NCBI RefSeq assembly: GCF_030718205.1
Contig: NZ_JAUZQF010000006.1
Span: forward strand, 310,001-374,000
DNA length: 64,000 nt
Direction: 5' to 3'
DNA from: Nonomuraea turcica
Lineage (GTDB): Bacteria; Actinomycetota; Actinomycetes; Streptosporangiales; Streptosporangiaceae
Positions 17,840 to 31,523 of the stretch are shown piece after piece (the stretch's first letter is position 1; each line of letters opens with the position of its first letter). Made by a program: the position numbers and the translations under genes. The notes below the pieces were generated by a model that ran no database searches, had not been told where the DNA came from, and saw only the letters and a list, made by a program, of their open reading frames with translations.

Positions 17840-18328
17840 TCAGGCAGGCAGGACCACCACGTACCGGTGGGGCTCCTCACCCTCGGACTCGCTGCGGAGC
17901 CCGGCGTCCGCGACCGCGTCGTGGACGATCTTGCGCTCGAAGGGCGTCATCGGCTGCAACGCCTTCGGCTCGCCACTCTCCCTGACCTGCCCGGCGACCT
18001 CGGTGCCGAGCTTGGTCAGCTCCGCACGCCGCCGCTCGCGATAGCCGGCGACGTCGAGCATCAACCGCGAGCGCTCCCCCGTCTGCCGGTGCACGGCCAG
18101 GCGGGTCAGCTCCTGCAGAGCCTCCAGGACCTCCCCCCCGGGTCCCACCAGCTCCGAGCTCTTGAGCCCGACCACGGAGACCAGGGCGCGGTCGCCCTCG
18201 ACGTCCATGTCAATGTCGCCGTCGATGTCGGCGATGTCGAGAAGCCCCTCGACGTAGTCGGCAGCGATCTCGCCCTCTTGCTCGAGTGCGGCAAGATCAG
18301 GAGCCTTCTTCTCCTCGGCCTCGGTCAT
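17840..18328 (-). CDS. jag: Jag/KhpB RNA-binding protein (KH and R3H domains)
   Basis: The start is the ATG at 18328, six bases after GAAGGAGAGG; a TTG eight codons upstream overlaps the yidC stop and is less likely. 162 residues. An acidic N-terminus leads to a KH-like domain (ELVGPGGEVLEALQELTRLAV) and an R3H domain with RKIVH (PMTPFERKIVHDAV). Such proteins bind RNA with KhpA and affect cell division and elongation. The gene follows yidC, as in nearly all Gram-positive bacteria. Confidence 0.92.
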   Translation of the reverse strand: MTEAEEKKAPDLAALEQEGEIAADYVEGLLDIADIDGDIDMDVEGDRALVSVVGLKSSELVGPGGEVLEALQELTRLAVHRQTGERSRLMLDVAGYRERRRAELTKLGTEVAGQVRESGEPKALQPMTPFERKIVHDAVADAGLRSESEGEEPHRYVVVLPA

Positions 18329-18348
18329 GGCCGGCCTCTCCTTCGTGT

Positions 18349-19302
18349 TCAAGACTTCTTGCTGCCGGTGCGCTTGCTGCGGGGCTGGCGGCTCGGCTGC
18401 TGCCTGATGATCTTAGGCTCCGGCGGGGGCGGAGGCGCCTGCTCTTCCGGCGGCGGGGTCTTGCGGAGCTTGGCGATCAGCCCCTGCTTCGGCGGGACGG
18501 GAACCACGTTGCCCTTGGCGTCGAACTCGGGCATCGGGTGCCGGCTGTAGAACCAGTGCTGCTGGCCAAGCGTCCAGACGTTGGTGGTGACCCAGTACAT
18601 GATCAGACCGAGCGGGAAGTTCAGGCTGAAGAAGGCGAACAGCGGAGAGATATACATCAGGATCTTCTGCTGCTGCGCCATGGGGTTGTCCGGCATCTGC
18701 GCCATGGAGCGGGTGACGCTCTGCCGGACGGTGAGGAACGTCGTCAGCGAGCTGATCGCGACGAAGATCCCCAGGACAACCTTGGTCTGTACGACGCCCG
18801 CATCGAAGCCCGCGATGTCCGTCGAGGACATGAAGAAGTTGGCCGGCAACGGCGCGCCGAAGATGTGCGCCGACCGTGCGCTGTCCACCAGTTGCTGGCT
18901 CATGCCGTACACCGGGCGGCCGTTGGCCATCGCCTGCAGCACGGTGAACATGGAGATGAAGATGGGGAACTGCGCGACGATGGGCAGGCAGCCGCCGAGC
19001 GGGTTGGCGCCGGCGCCCTGGTAGAGCGCCATGACCTCTTGGTTCATGCGCTGCTTGTCGTTCTTGTAGCGCTTGCGGATCTCCTGCACCTTGGGGGCGA
19101 GTTCCTGCATCTTCCGCGACGAGCGCATCTGCTTCAGGAAGAGCGGGAAGATCAGGACCCGCATGAACACGGTCAGCGTGATGATCGTCAACGACCAGGT
19201 CAGCCCGCTGTCCGGGTTGAGGACCGTGCTGTAACCAGTATGGATCCAGATGATGACTTGGGCTACGGCTTCATACAGCCAGCTCAGCCAGGACAGCTCC
19301 AC
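18349..19302 (-). CDS. yidC: Membrane protein insertase YidC
   Basis: A 317-residue Oxa1/YidC/Alb3 protein with about five transmembrane segments. It starts at GTG after AAGGGAGATA. The conserved cytoplasmic hairpin (KRYKNDKQRMNQEVMALYQ) and the GGCLPIVAQFPIFISMF segment are present. The positively charged, proline-rich C-terminal tail ends SKRTGSKKS. It inserts membrane proteins with SecYEG or alone. It lies 4 bp after yidD, so the genes are coupled. Confidence 0.95.
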   Translation of the reverse strand: MELSWLSWLYEAVAQVIIWIHTGYSTVLNPDSGLTWSLTIITLTVFMRVLIFPLFLKQMRSSRKMQELAPKVQEIRKRYKNDKQRMNQEVMALYQGAGANPLGGCLPIVAQFPIFISMFTVLQAMANGRPVYGMSQQLVDSARSAHIFGAPLPANFFMSSTDIAGFDAGVVQTKVVLGIFVAISSLTTFLTVRQSVTRSMAQMPDNPMAQQQKILMYISPLFAFFSLNFPLGLIMYWVTTNVWTLGQQHWFYSRHPMPEFDAKGNVVPVPPKQGLIAKLRKTPPPEEQAPPPPPEPKIIRQQPSRQPRSKRTGSKKS

Positions 19303-19306
19303 CGAG

Positions 19307-19597
19307 CTATCTCCCTTGCGTTTCGTGAGACCGGACCGGGCGTGGGGGCACCGGGTCTATACCTCCGGGATGGAATGGGTGGCACCGCCCGATGCGCCGG
19401 ACAGTCAGCCAAATGCCGCGCACCGCTCCGTGCACGGCAATCGCCTCGAGTCCGTATGCACTGCATGACGGGTAGAACCGGCAGCGCGGACCGAGCATCG
19501 GGCTGATGAACGCCCGATAGAACCGGATCGGCATGATCAGCACCCGTGCGGCGAGGCTCGGCGCCTCGCTCGGCGCCTCTTGCGCCTGCTCCGTCAT
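19307..19597 (-). CDS. yidD: Membrane protein insertion efficiency factor YidD
   Basis: A 96-residue protein with the diagnostic cysteines and aromatic block RFYRAFISPMLGPRCRFYPS, then CSAYGLEAI and CHPFHPGGIDPVP. A short disordered N-terminal extension precedes the core. It assists YidC-dependent insertion. The start overlaps the rnpA stop by 4 bp. Confidence 0.94.
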   Translation of the reverse strand: MTEQAQEAPSEAPSLAARVLIMPIRFYRAFISPMLGPRCRFYPSCSAYGLEAIAVHGAVRGIWLTVRRIGRCHPFHPGGIDPVPPRPVRSHETQGR

Positions 19598-19956
19598 CTC
19601 TGTCCACCCGTCGAGGACTCGCGCCGCCTGAGCAAACGATCCAGCGCGGAATCGAGCTCGGCGGCCAGTTGCTCGAATCGCGCGGACGCGGCCGGTGGAT
19701 TGGCGCGTACCACAAGCAGGCTACCTCGCGGCAGCCGGTGCAGACGGTCCCGCATCAGGTGTCGGAGCCGTCGCTTGACCTTGTTTCGGGTAACGGCGCC
19801 GCCGACGGCCTTGCTCACCACGAAACCCACCAGAGGTGACTCTTCCCCGGACGTGCCGAGATGCACCACCAGAGTCGGGCGACCCGCGCGCTTGCCGCGC
19901 CGGACCGCCGCCTCGAAATCCTCCCCGCGCCGCATGCGGGATTGCCGGGACAGCAC
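19594..19956 (-). CDS. rnpA: Ribonuclease P protein component
   Basis: A 120-residue basic protein that pairs with the RnpB RNA to mature tRNA 5' ends. The RNR-type motif TRNKVKRRLRHLM and the upstream GFVVSKAVGGAV are conserved. The start is GTG. It follows rpmH by about 150 bp and overlaps yidD. Confidence 0.95.
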   Translation of the reverse strand: MLSRQSRMRRGEDFEAAVRRGKRAGRPTLVVHLGTSGEESPLVGFVVSKAVGGAVTRNKVKRRLRHLMRDRLHRLPRGSLLVVRANPPAASARFEQLAAELDSALDRLLRRRESSTGGQR

Positions 19957-20110
19957 CGTATACGCCTATCGCCCGCCGGCGAGATTCACCGGCGGGCCAG
20001 CTGGTCGGACGAGAAACCTGCTCGTGGGACTGCCTCCCTACTGTCGTGCCCGATCAAGGCCCGGGCGGCAGTCCATGTGACGGATCTCTCGTCAGGCGGA
20101 CGCGGAACGG

Positions 20111-20248
20111 TCAGGCCGACAGCTTCTCGCGGCCCTTGCGGCGGCGAGCGGCGAGGATGGCGCGACCGGCCCGGGTGCGCATCCGCAGCCGGAAGCCGTG
20201 GGTCTTCGCGCGGCGACGGTTGTTCGGCTGGAAAGTACGCTTGCTCAC
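20111..20248 (-). CDS. rpmH: 50S ribosomal protein L34
   Basis: 45 residues, SKRTFQPNNRRRAKTHGFR onward, ending GREKLSA: the usual short, Arg-rich L34. The GTG at 20248 follows GGAG and is the conserved start; a longer in-frame extension has no support. It is the first gene of the leftward operon, with its promoter in the rpmH-dnaA spacer. Confidence 0.97.
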   Translation of the reverse strand: MSKRTFQPNNRRRAKTHGFRLRMRTRAGRAILAARRRKGREKLSA

Positions 20249-20703
20249 GGGTGGGCTCCAGGCTTGATGGTGCGCCCCAGGGACGCTTAACACACATGGA
20301 TGGCCTGTCAGGAATGCGAGGGCACGCGAAATAGCCGTCGCGTGACAAGCCGACCGTCGTACGTTACGGGGGAAGGCCACCCCAGGTCAAACCGGAACGG
20401 TTATCCACGGATCCACAGCCCGGTTTTCCACCGCCCGGCGGCGTCCACAGTATGCGCACCCGGGTGCCACTACGCTGTGGACAACGTCTTGAACACAGCT
20501 GTGCACAGGGCTACTGTCGGCCCTTCCGGACCCGCAGAAACCCTGTGCACAGCTGTGGAGATCCTGTGGAGATCCTGTGGAGGGGCTGGGTACGAAACCC
20601 GGCCGCCACGCTGTGGACGAAGGGCCGCCGAGTGACCGGGCGGCCCGCGCCATGTGGATAAACGATCGCGGGGGGCCGCGAGAGGGAGGAGGGGAACCGC
20701 ACT
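20249..20703. promoter_or_regulatory. rpmH-dnaA spacer with DnaA boxes (promoters of rpmH and dnaA)
   Basis: Perfect boxes TGTGGACAA at 20476-20484 and TGTGGATAA at 20653-20661, with one-mismatch boxes at 20401-20409 and 20612-20620. Between them lie several TGTGGAGAT and TGTGCACAG repeats (20540-20582). The 455-bp spacer must contain the divergent promoters. The boxes close to the dnaA start suggest autoregulation by DnaA. Confidence 0.85.
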
Positions 20704-22275
20704 GTGAATGGTGTCGACCTTGGCACGGTATGGGCGAGGGCCCTGGGCAACTTCCTCAACGAAAACGTGCCGATCCAGCAGCGCACCTGGCTGTCCATGG
20801 TCCGGCCGATCGCTCTGGCCAACGACACGATCGTGCTCGGCGTCCCCAACGACTTCCTCAAGGACCTCATCGAGGGCAAGCTGCGCCCGCTCGTGGCGCA
20901 CGCGCTGTCCCAAGAGCTGGGCCGGACCATGCGGCTGGCCGTGATGATCGACACGACGGCGCCGGAGCAGACTTCGGGCGACCCCCATCAACAGCCTGTG
21001 ACTCACAGTTATCCCCAAGGTGTGGAGAGTCAGCTGCGTTATTCACAGGCCGCGCAACCCCAGCACAACCCGGCTTCTGAGCCCCCGCAGTTCTATTCTC
21101 CACAGCCCGAGCCGACGCAGATATCCACCGACTATCCACAGCCTGGGTTCGCTTTTGAACAGGCACAACCGCCTGTGGAGAAAGCCCCTGAACCGGCGCC
21201 GAACCGGTGGGAGGCCAAGAGCAATAAGCCCAGCGAACCCGCCCGGCTCAACCAAAAGTACACATTCGAGACATTCGTCATCGGAGCCAGCAATAGGTTC
21301 GCCCACGCGGCGGCGGTGGCCGTCGCCGAATCGCCGGCGAAGGCGTACAACCCGCTCTTCATTTATGGCGACTCGGGCCTGGGGAAGACGCACCTGCTCC
21401 ACGCGATCGGGCATTACGCCCAAAGCCTGTACGACGGCGCACGGGTCAGATACGTGAGCTCCGAGGAGTTCACCAACGACTTCATCAACAGCATCCGCGA
21501 CCACAAGGCCGACGGGTTCCGCGGCCGCTACCGGGCGATCGACATCCTGCTCGTGGACGACATCCAGTTCCTGGAGGGTAAGGAGCAGACGCAGGAGGAG
21601 TTCTTCCACACCTTCAATACGCTGCACAACGCCAACAAGCAGATCGTCATCTCCAGCGACCGCGCCCCCAAGCAGCTGATCACGCTGGAGGACCGGCTGC
21701 GCAACCGGTTCGAGTGGGGCCTGATCACCGACGTCCAGCCGCCCGAGCTGGAGACCCGGATCGCCATCCTCAGGAAGAAGGCGATCCAGGAGGGCCTGGC
21801 CGCGCCGCCCGAGGTGCTGGAGTACATCGCCAGCCGGATCTCTACCAACATCCGCGAGCTCGAGGGCGCGCTGATCAGGGTGACCGCGTTCGCCAGCCTC
21901 AACAGGCAAGGCGTGGACCTGCAGCTCGCCGAGGTGGTGCTGAAGGATCTGATCACCTCGGAGTCCGACACCGAGATCACCATCGCGGCGATCATGGCCG
22001 AGACCGCCGACTACTTCGGCATCAGCATCGACGACCTGTGCGGCACCTCGCGCAGCCGCGCGCTCGTGACCGCCCGGCAGATCGCGATGTACCTGGCGCG
22101 CGAGCTGACCGAGTTGTCGCTGCCGAAGATCGGTCAGCAGTTCGGCGGCCGCGACCACACCACTGTGATGCACGCCGAGCGCAAGATCCGGTCGCTCATC
22201 GCCGAGCGCCGGTCGATGTACAACCAGGTCAACGAGCTGACAATGCGGATCAAGCAGACACAGCGTGGATCTTGA
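20704..22275 (+). CDS. dnaA: Chromosomal replication initiator DnaA
   Basis: 523 residues from a GTG preceded by GAGGGAGGAGGGG. Domain I spans about 1-90. A Pro/Gln/Ser-rich linker (domain II, about 95-175) is followed by the AAA+ domain, with Walker A GDSGLGKTHLLHAIGH near 220 and Walker B ILLVDDIQFLEG. The C-terminal DNA-binding helix-turn-helix carries GGRDHTTVMHAERKI near 480. It melts oriC in the ATP form. The linker coding sequence contains DnaA-box-like 9-mers (see findings). Confidence 0.98.
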   Translation: MNGVDLGTVWARALGNFLNENVPIQQRTWLSMVRPIALANDTIVLGVPNDFLKDLIEGKLRPLVAHALSQELGRTMRLAVMIDTTAPEQTSGDPHQQPVTHSYPQGVESQLRYSQAAQPQHNPASEPPQFYSPQPEPTQISTDYPQPGFAFEQAQPPVEKAPEPAPNRWEAKSNKPSEPARLNQKYTFETFVIGASNRFAHAAAVAVAESPAKAYNPLFIYGDSGLGKTHLLHAIGHYAQSLYDGARVRYVSSEEFTNDFINSIRDHKADGFRGRYRAIDILLVDDIQFLEGKEQTQEEFFHTFNTLHNANKQIVISSDRAPKQLITLEDRLRNRFEWGLITDVQPPELETRIAILRKKAIQEGLAAPPEVLEYIASRISTNIRELEGALIRVTAFASLNRQGVDLQLAEVVLKDLITSESDTEITIAAIMAETADYFGISIDDLCGTSRSRALVTARQIAMYLARELTELSLPKIGQQFGGRDHTTVMHAERKIRSLIAERRSMYNQVNELTMRIKQTQRGS

Positions 22276-22817
22276 TAGTCATGCACAGCCTGTGGAAAAC
22301 ACTGTGGAGCAGCGAAAACGCCGGAAGGACGCGGCCGTACGCCCGGCGATGGCGTGAAAAATCCGCCCACAGGGGCTGGGGACAATGGTGGGGACATCTC
22401 CCCCAGATCTGGGGACGACTCGTGGATAACTTGTGGACGGCCTGTGAACAGCCGATCTGGGACTCCAGAAGGCCCCCGATTACCCCGTGGATAAGCTGTG
22501 GAAACCTCGTGGATAACCCCGCTTCCCCCGTGGATGAACGGACCATGATCTGGGGAAGACCTGTGGGCAAAATTTCGCCGTCCCCAGGCACCGAAGTTTC
22601 CCCCAGGCTCCACCCACAACCGCAGTGGATGAATAAAGTGCCGCTGACCAGCCACAACGCTGGTTGTCCACAGTTCCCACAGCCCCTAGTGTGATGACCT
22701 CTTCTATCTCTAACTAAGAACTCAAAGACCCATAGTTGGGCTTCTCCCGGAGCGCGAGCGCGGGAGGGTGGATCCTTGAGATCCTTGAATCAACGACGAA
22801 CCAGGAGGCTGATCACC
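22276..22817. other. oriC: Replication origin oriC (dnaA-dnaN spacer)
   Basis: This 542-bp spacer holds one perfect DnaA box (TTGTCCACA at 22664-22672) and one-mismatch boxes at 22291, 22421, 22486, 22508 and 22562. Weaker ones lie at 22303, 22432, 22443, 22497 and 22529, mostly in the same orientation. This is the normal oriC position in actinobacteria. The stretch before dnaN (22685-22745) is AT-richer and is the likely unwinding or promoter zone. Confidence 0.92.
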
Positions 22818-23957
22818 GTGATGTTCCGAATCGAGCGAGACGTCCTCGCTGAGGCGGTGGCATGGACGGCACGCAGCCTCCCGGCGCGCCCGTCGGTGCC
22901 CGTTCTCGCCGGCATGCGCCTGGAGGTCACCGACGAGCAGCGATTGAAGCTGTCCGGATTCGACTACGAGGTCTCCGCTGAGGTGACGCTCGAACTCCAC
23001 ACAGGGGAGCCGGGAGTCGTGCTGGTCTCGGGCAAGCTGCTCGCCGAGATCACCCGCGCCCTTCCCGCACAGCCTGTGGACTTCGTGGTGGACGGCGCCA
23101 AGGCGGTCGTCACCTGCGGCAGCGCTCGATTCACTTTGCTGACCATGCCGGTGGAGGACTATCCGTCGCTCCCGGCCATGCCGCCGGCCGCGGGCCGGGT
23201 CGGCAGTGACGTGTTCGCCTCCGCCGTCGGCCAGGTCGCCGTCGCCGCCGGCCGGGACGACACGCTGCCGATGCTCACAGGTGTGCGCATGGAGATCGAG
23301 GGCGACACCGTGACCCTCGCCGCGACCGACCGCTACCGGCTGGCCGTACGCGAGCTGAAGTGGCAGCCGGGTCAGCCCGACTTCGCGGCCATCGCGATGA
23401 TCCCCGGCAAAACGCTCGCCGACACGGCCAAGGCCCTCGGCAGCACCGGCGCGGAGGTCGAGATCGCGCTCAGCTCCGCGGGCGGCACCGGCGAAGGCAT
23501 GATCGGTTTCTCCAGCGCGGGCCGGCGGACCACCACACGGCTGCTCGACCCTGAGTTCCCCAAATACCGGTCGCTGCTGCCCACCGAGTTCTCCGCGCGC
23601 GCCGACTTGTCCACAGGCCCGTTCGTGGAGGCGGTCAAGCGTGTGGCCTTGGTCGCCGAGCGCAACACGCCGGTACGGCTGGCGTTCAAGAGCGGGGAGG
23701 TCGTGCTCGAGGCGGGCAGCGGCGACGAGGCGCAGGCCGTCGAGGCCCTGCCTGTGGATTACGAGGGCGAGGAGATGAACATCGCCTTCAACCACCAGTT
23801 TCTGCTGGAGGGCCTGGGCGCCATCGACTCGGACGTGGCCAGGCTCCAGATGACCACATCGACGAAGCCCGCTATCCTCACCGGTGGCAAGCCTGTGGAG
23901 GACGGCGCCGCCACCGACTACCGTTATCTGATCATGCCCATCCGCCTGTCAGGCTGA
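22818..23957 (+). CDS. dnaN: DNA polymerase III subunit beta (sliding clamp)
   Basis: 379 residues. The GTG at 22818 follows AGGAGG by nine bases and reads MMFRIERDVLAEAVAWTARS, matching the usual N-terminus. Three repeated clamp domains follow, with VPVLAGMRLE, LPMLTGVRMEIEG and the C-terminal YRYLIMPIRLSG. The ring tethers polymerase III to DNA. A DnaA box (23607-23615) is embedded in the codons for LST of ADLSTGPF. Confidence 0.97.
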   Translation: MMFRIERDVLAEAVAWTARSLPARPSVPVLAGMRLEVTDEQRLKLSGFDYEVSAEVTLELHTGEPGVVLVSGKLLAEITRALPAQPVDFVVDGAKAVVTCGSARFTLLTMPVEDYPSLPAMPPAAGRVGSDVFASAVGQVAVAAGRDDTLPMLTGVRMEIEGDTVTLAATDRYRLAVRELKWQPGQPDFAAIAMIPGKTLADTAKALGSTGAEVEIALSSAGGTGEGMIGFSSAGRRTTTRLLDPEFPKYRSLLPTEFSARADLSTGPFVEAVKRVALVAERNTPVRLAFKSGEVVLEAGSGDEAQAVEALPVDYEGEEMNIAFNHQFLLEGLGAIDSDVARLQMTTSTKPAILTGGKPVEDGAATDYRYLIMPIRLSG

Positions 23958-24003
23958 ACCTGTCATCGGGGATGATGGAAGCCTGACAAGGGGGTAGGAC
24001 AAC

Positions 24004-24948
24004 ATGCAGATCGGCATGGTCGGACTGGGCAAGATGGGCGGCAATATGGCCGAACGGCTGCGCCGCGGCGGTCACGAGGTCGTCGGCTATGACCGCGATC
24101 CGTCGATCAGCGACGTGACCAGCCTGAAAGACCTGGTCGAACGTCTGCAGGCGCCGCGCGTGGTCTGGGTCATGGTCCCCGCGGGCAAACCCACCCAGTC
24201 CACGATCGACGACCTTGGCGAGGCGCTCGATGAGGGCGACATCGTCGTCGACGGCGGAAACTCCCACTATGGGGACGACCAGAAGCACGCCGCCGAGCTG
24301 GCCGAGAAGGGCATCGGCTTTGTCGACTGCGGCGTCAGCGGCGGCGTCTGGGGACTGACGAACGGCTACGCGCTCATGTGCGGCGGCGACCAGGCCAACG
24401 TCGACCGGCTGATGCCGATCTTCGAGACGCTCAAGCCCCAGGGCGAGGACGGCTTCGTCCACGCCGGCGAGGTCGGTGCCGGGCACTTCGCGAAGATGGT
24501 CCACAACGGCATCGAATACGGCATGATGCAGGCCTTCGCAGAGGGCTGGGAGCTGCTGGAGGCCTCCGACGTCGTCAAGGACGTCAAGGGCTCCTTCAAG
24601 AGCTGGCGCACCGGCACCGTGATCCGCTCGTGGCTGCTCGACCTGCTGGTGCGGGCACTGGACGACGACGAGCACCTCGACCAGTTGCGCGGTTATGCAC
24701 AGGACTCCGGCGAGGGCCGGTGGACGGTGCAGGCGGCTGTGGACCACGCGGTCCCGCTGCCGGTCATCACCGCCGCGCTCTACGCCAGGTTCGCCTCGCG
24801 CCAGGACGACTCCCCCTCGATGAAGGTGGTCGCGGCGCTGCGCAACCAGTTCGGCGGCCACGCCATCACCTCGACCGAGGGCAGCACGGGCAAAGGCGCT
24901 GACGCACCGGGCGCGGACGTGACGCCGCCCCGCGAGACCGACCGATAG
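24004..24948 (+). CDS. gnd: 6-phosphogluconate dehydrogenase, decarboxylating (short form)
   Basis: A 314-residue enzyme of the short Gnd class. The Rossmann motif GLGKMGGNMAERLRRGGHEV, the substrate motif DGGNSHYGDD, CGVSGGVWGLTNGYALM and the catalytic-lysine region GHFAKMVHNGIEYGMMQ are all intact. It converts 6-phosphogluconate to ribulose-5-phosphate plus NAD(P)H. Its place between dnaN and recF is conserved in actinobacteria. Confidence 0.93.
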   Translation: MQIGMVGLGKMGGNMAERLRRGGHEVVGYDRDPSISDVTSLKDLVERLQAPRVVWVMVPAGKPTQSTIDDLGEALDEGDIVVDGGNSHYGDDQKHAAELAEKGIGFVDCGVSGGVWGLTNGYALMCGGDQANVDRLMPIFETLKPQGEDGFVHAGEVGAGHFAKMVHNGIEYGMMQAFAEGWELLEASDVVKDVKGSFKSWRTGTVIRSWLLDLLVRALDDDEHLDQLRGYAQDSGEGRWTVQAAVDHAVPLPVITAALYARFASRQDDSPSMKVVAALRNQFGGHAITSTEGSTGKGADAPGADVTPPRETDR

Positions 24949-24998
24949 CAAGCGTGCCGTGACCCCGGTGATGGGCGGGGCGCACTAACCTTCTTGGG

Positions 24999-26252
24999 GT
25001 GCACGTCGCCCACCTGTCGCTGACCGACTTCCGGTCCTACGCCTCCGTGGAGCTCGGCCTGGAGCCGGGCGCCACGGCCTTCGTGGGGCCCAACGGCCAG
25101 GGCAAGACCAACTTGGTCGAGGCCCTTGGCTATGTCGCGACCCACTCCAGCCACCGGGTGGCGAGCGACGCGCCCCTGGTGCGCAGGGGTGCCGAGCGGG
25201 CGATCATTCGCTGCGCCGTCCACAGGGACGACCGGCGGGCGCTCATCGAGCTGGAGATCAACCCGGGCCGGGCCAACCGCGCGCGGCTCAACCGCTCCCC
25301 CGTGTCCAGGGCTCGAGACGTCGTCGGCCTGTTGCGCACGGTGCTGTTCGCGCCGGAGGACCTGGCGCTGTCCAAGGGAGACCCCTCCGAGCGCCGCCGT
25401 TTCCTCGACGACCTGTTGGTGGCCAGGGCCCCCAGGTTCGCCGGTGTCCGCGCCGACTACGACCGGGTGCTGAAGCAGCGCGGCGCCCTGCTGCGTACGG
25501 CCGCGCAGGCCCGCAGGGGCAGCAGGGGCAGCAGGAGCGCCCGGCGCAAGGAGAGCGACACCGCGTTCGCCGCCGCGGGGGCGGGGGACGTGCTGAGCAC
25601 GCTGGAGGTGTGGGACGCCCACCTCGCCAGGCACGGCGCCGAGCTGCTGCGAGCGCGGCTGGAGCTCATCGAGGCACTGCGGCCGCTGGTGGCGGGCGCG
25701 TACGCGGCACTGGCCCCGGCGAGCGCCCCGGCGACGCTCGCGTACCGGAGCACGTTGTCCACAGGTGGGGATGCCGATGAGGGGGGTCCGGAGGGTGAAA
25801 TCGCCGGTGAGCGCGGATCTTTCGATACACAGACGTTATCCACAGACTTGGGGAAAACCCTTGAAGAACGGCTGCGGGAGCGGCTAATAGAGGTCCGCCA
25901 GTCGGAGCTGGAACGCGGCGTCACCCTCGTCGGCCCACACCGCGACGACCTGATCCTCGGCCTGGGCGACCTGCCGGCTCGGGGCTACGCCAGCCACGGC
26001 GAGTCCTGGTCGTTCGCGCTGGCGTTGCGGCTGGCCGCCTACGACCTGCTGCGGGCCGACGGCGGCGATCCCGTGCTGATACTCGACGATGTGTTCGCCG
26101 AGCTCGACAGCCAGCGCAGGCGGCGGTTGGCCGAGATCGTCGCGCCCGCCGAGCAGGTGCTCATCACGGCCGCCGTACCGGATGACGTGCCACCTGAGCT
26201 GACCGGAGCCAGATTCGACGTCGCGGAGGGGAGCGTGACCCGTGTCCGATGA
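24999..26252 (+). CDS. recF: DNA replication and repair protein RecF
   Basis: 417 residues from GTG. Walker A is GPNGQGKTN (about 30-38). The ABC-like signature region and Walker B (DPVLILDDVFAELDSQRRRRLA) are at the C-terminus. RecF loads RecA at gaps through RecOR. Residues about 250-290 form a hydrophilic Gly/Asp/Glu/Ser-rich insertion that looks disordered. The insertion is flanked by two perfect DnaA boxes, each encoding Leu-Ser-Thr. The stop overlaps the next start by 11 bp. Confidence 0.95.
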   Translation: MHVAHLSLTDFRSYASVELGLEPGATAFVGPNGQGKTNLVEALGYVATHSSHRVASDAPLVRRGAERAIIRCAVHRDDRRALIELEINPGRANRARLNRSPVSRARDVVGLLRTVLFAPEDLALSKGDPSERRRFLDDLLVARAPRFAGVRADYDRVLKQRGALLRTAAQARRGSRGSRSARRKESDTAFAAAGAGDVLSTLEVWDAHLARHGAELLRARLELIEALRPLVAGAYAALAPASAPATLAYRSTLSTGGDADEGGPEGEIAGERGSFDTQTLSTDLGKTLEERLRERLIEVRQSELERGVTLVGPHRDDLILGLGDLPARGYASHGESWSFALALRLAAYDLLRADGGDPVLILDDVFAELDSQRRRRLAEIVAPAEQVLITAAVPDDVPPELTGARFDVAEGSVTRVR

Positions 26253-26736
26253 GGAAAACCCCACGGCCAAGGGCGTGGCCATGGCCAGGGAGAAGCTCGC
26301 CCAGGCCAAGGCGGACGCGGCCAAGCGCGGCCAGCTCCCCCGGCGCGAGCCGAGGCGGAAAGGGCCCCGCAGGGACAGCGGCGATCCACAACTTTTCGGA
26401 CGTGCGATCGCGGACCTGCTGGCCGCTCGCGGCTGGGAGCGGTCGGCGGCGGTCGGCGGCGTGTTCGGCCGCTGGGCCGACATCGTCGGCCCTGACCTGG
26501 CCGCGCACACCAAGCCCGAGTCCTTCGAGGACGGCGAGGTGCTGATCTCGGCCGACTCGACCGCCTGGGCCACGCAGGTGCGGCTGCTCGCCCGCACCCT
26601 CGTACGCAGGCTCAACGAGGAGCTGGGCGACGGCACGGTGACGAAGGTCAAGGTCAGGGCGCCGCAGAACGCGCCCCGACCTTCAGGTGGATTGCGGGTG
26701 ACCGGAAGCAGAGGCCCAAGGGACACCTACGGATAG
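26242..26736 (+). CDS. dciA: DciA-type helicase loader (DUF721)
   Basis: 164 residues from the GTG overlapping recF. A charged, Lys/Arg-rich N-terminus of about 50 residues precedes a DUF721 domain with ADLLAARGWERSAAVGGVFG and the core VLISADSTAWATQVRLLART. DciA proteins are the ancestral loaders or operators of the replicative helicase DnaB. Position between recF and gyrB is conserved in actinobacteria. Confidence 0.88.
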   Translation: MSDEENPTAKGVAMAREKLAQAKADAAKRGQLPRREPRRKGPRRDSGDPQLFGRAIADLLAARGWERSAAVGGVFGRWADIVGPDLAAHTKPESFEDGEVLISADSTAWATQVRLLARTLVRRLNEELGDGTVTKVKVRAPQNAPRPSGGLRVTGSRGPRDTYG

Positions 26737-27062
26737 TGGCGTCCAGCCGCTGCGGTTGTGCGCCGGGGGCGATCAGAAAGCCGCAGACGCGATAAGCCCC
26801 CTTTCCGGAGGGGGGATGCTGGCCCGGGGGCAAATCAAGCTAGCGGGCATCACAGGCGCGTTCATTGCCACCTCAGGCCTCCGGAGGCGGTAGAATGAAA
26901 AAGGATTCCGGACACGTCCGCTTGCGTGTCACCCCGGCAGCAAGCCGACTCCCCTGGGTGACCGCGCATCGGGGCACTCACGACGGTGACGGGCACGGCA
27001 GGGGCAGCTTTGCGATTTGATGGCCTCCCCCGCCGCGTGTCCGCGGCAGGAGGATTTCGCAG
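26737..27062. promoter_or_regulatory. 326-bp leader region of gyrB
   Basis: A GC-rich hairpin (26797-26814, loop TTCCGG) probably ends the dnaN-dciA transcript. Between 26890 and 26910 is an A-rich stretch, and an AGGAGG ribosome binding site lies at about 27050. Gyrase promoters respond to supercoiling, but no specific element can be read here. Confidence 0.5.
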
Positions 27063-29006
<1,944 letters not shown>

Positions 29007-29021
29007 GAAGGACCTTTACCC

Positions 29022-31520
<2,499 letters not shown>

Positions 31521-31523
31521 TCC

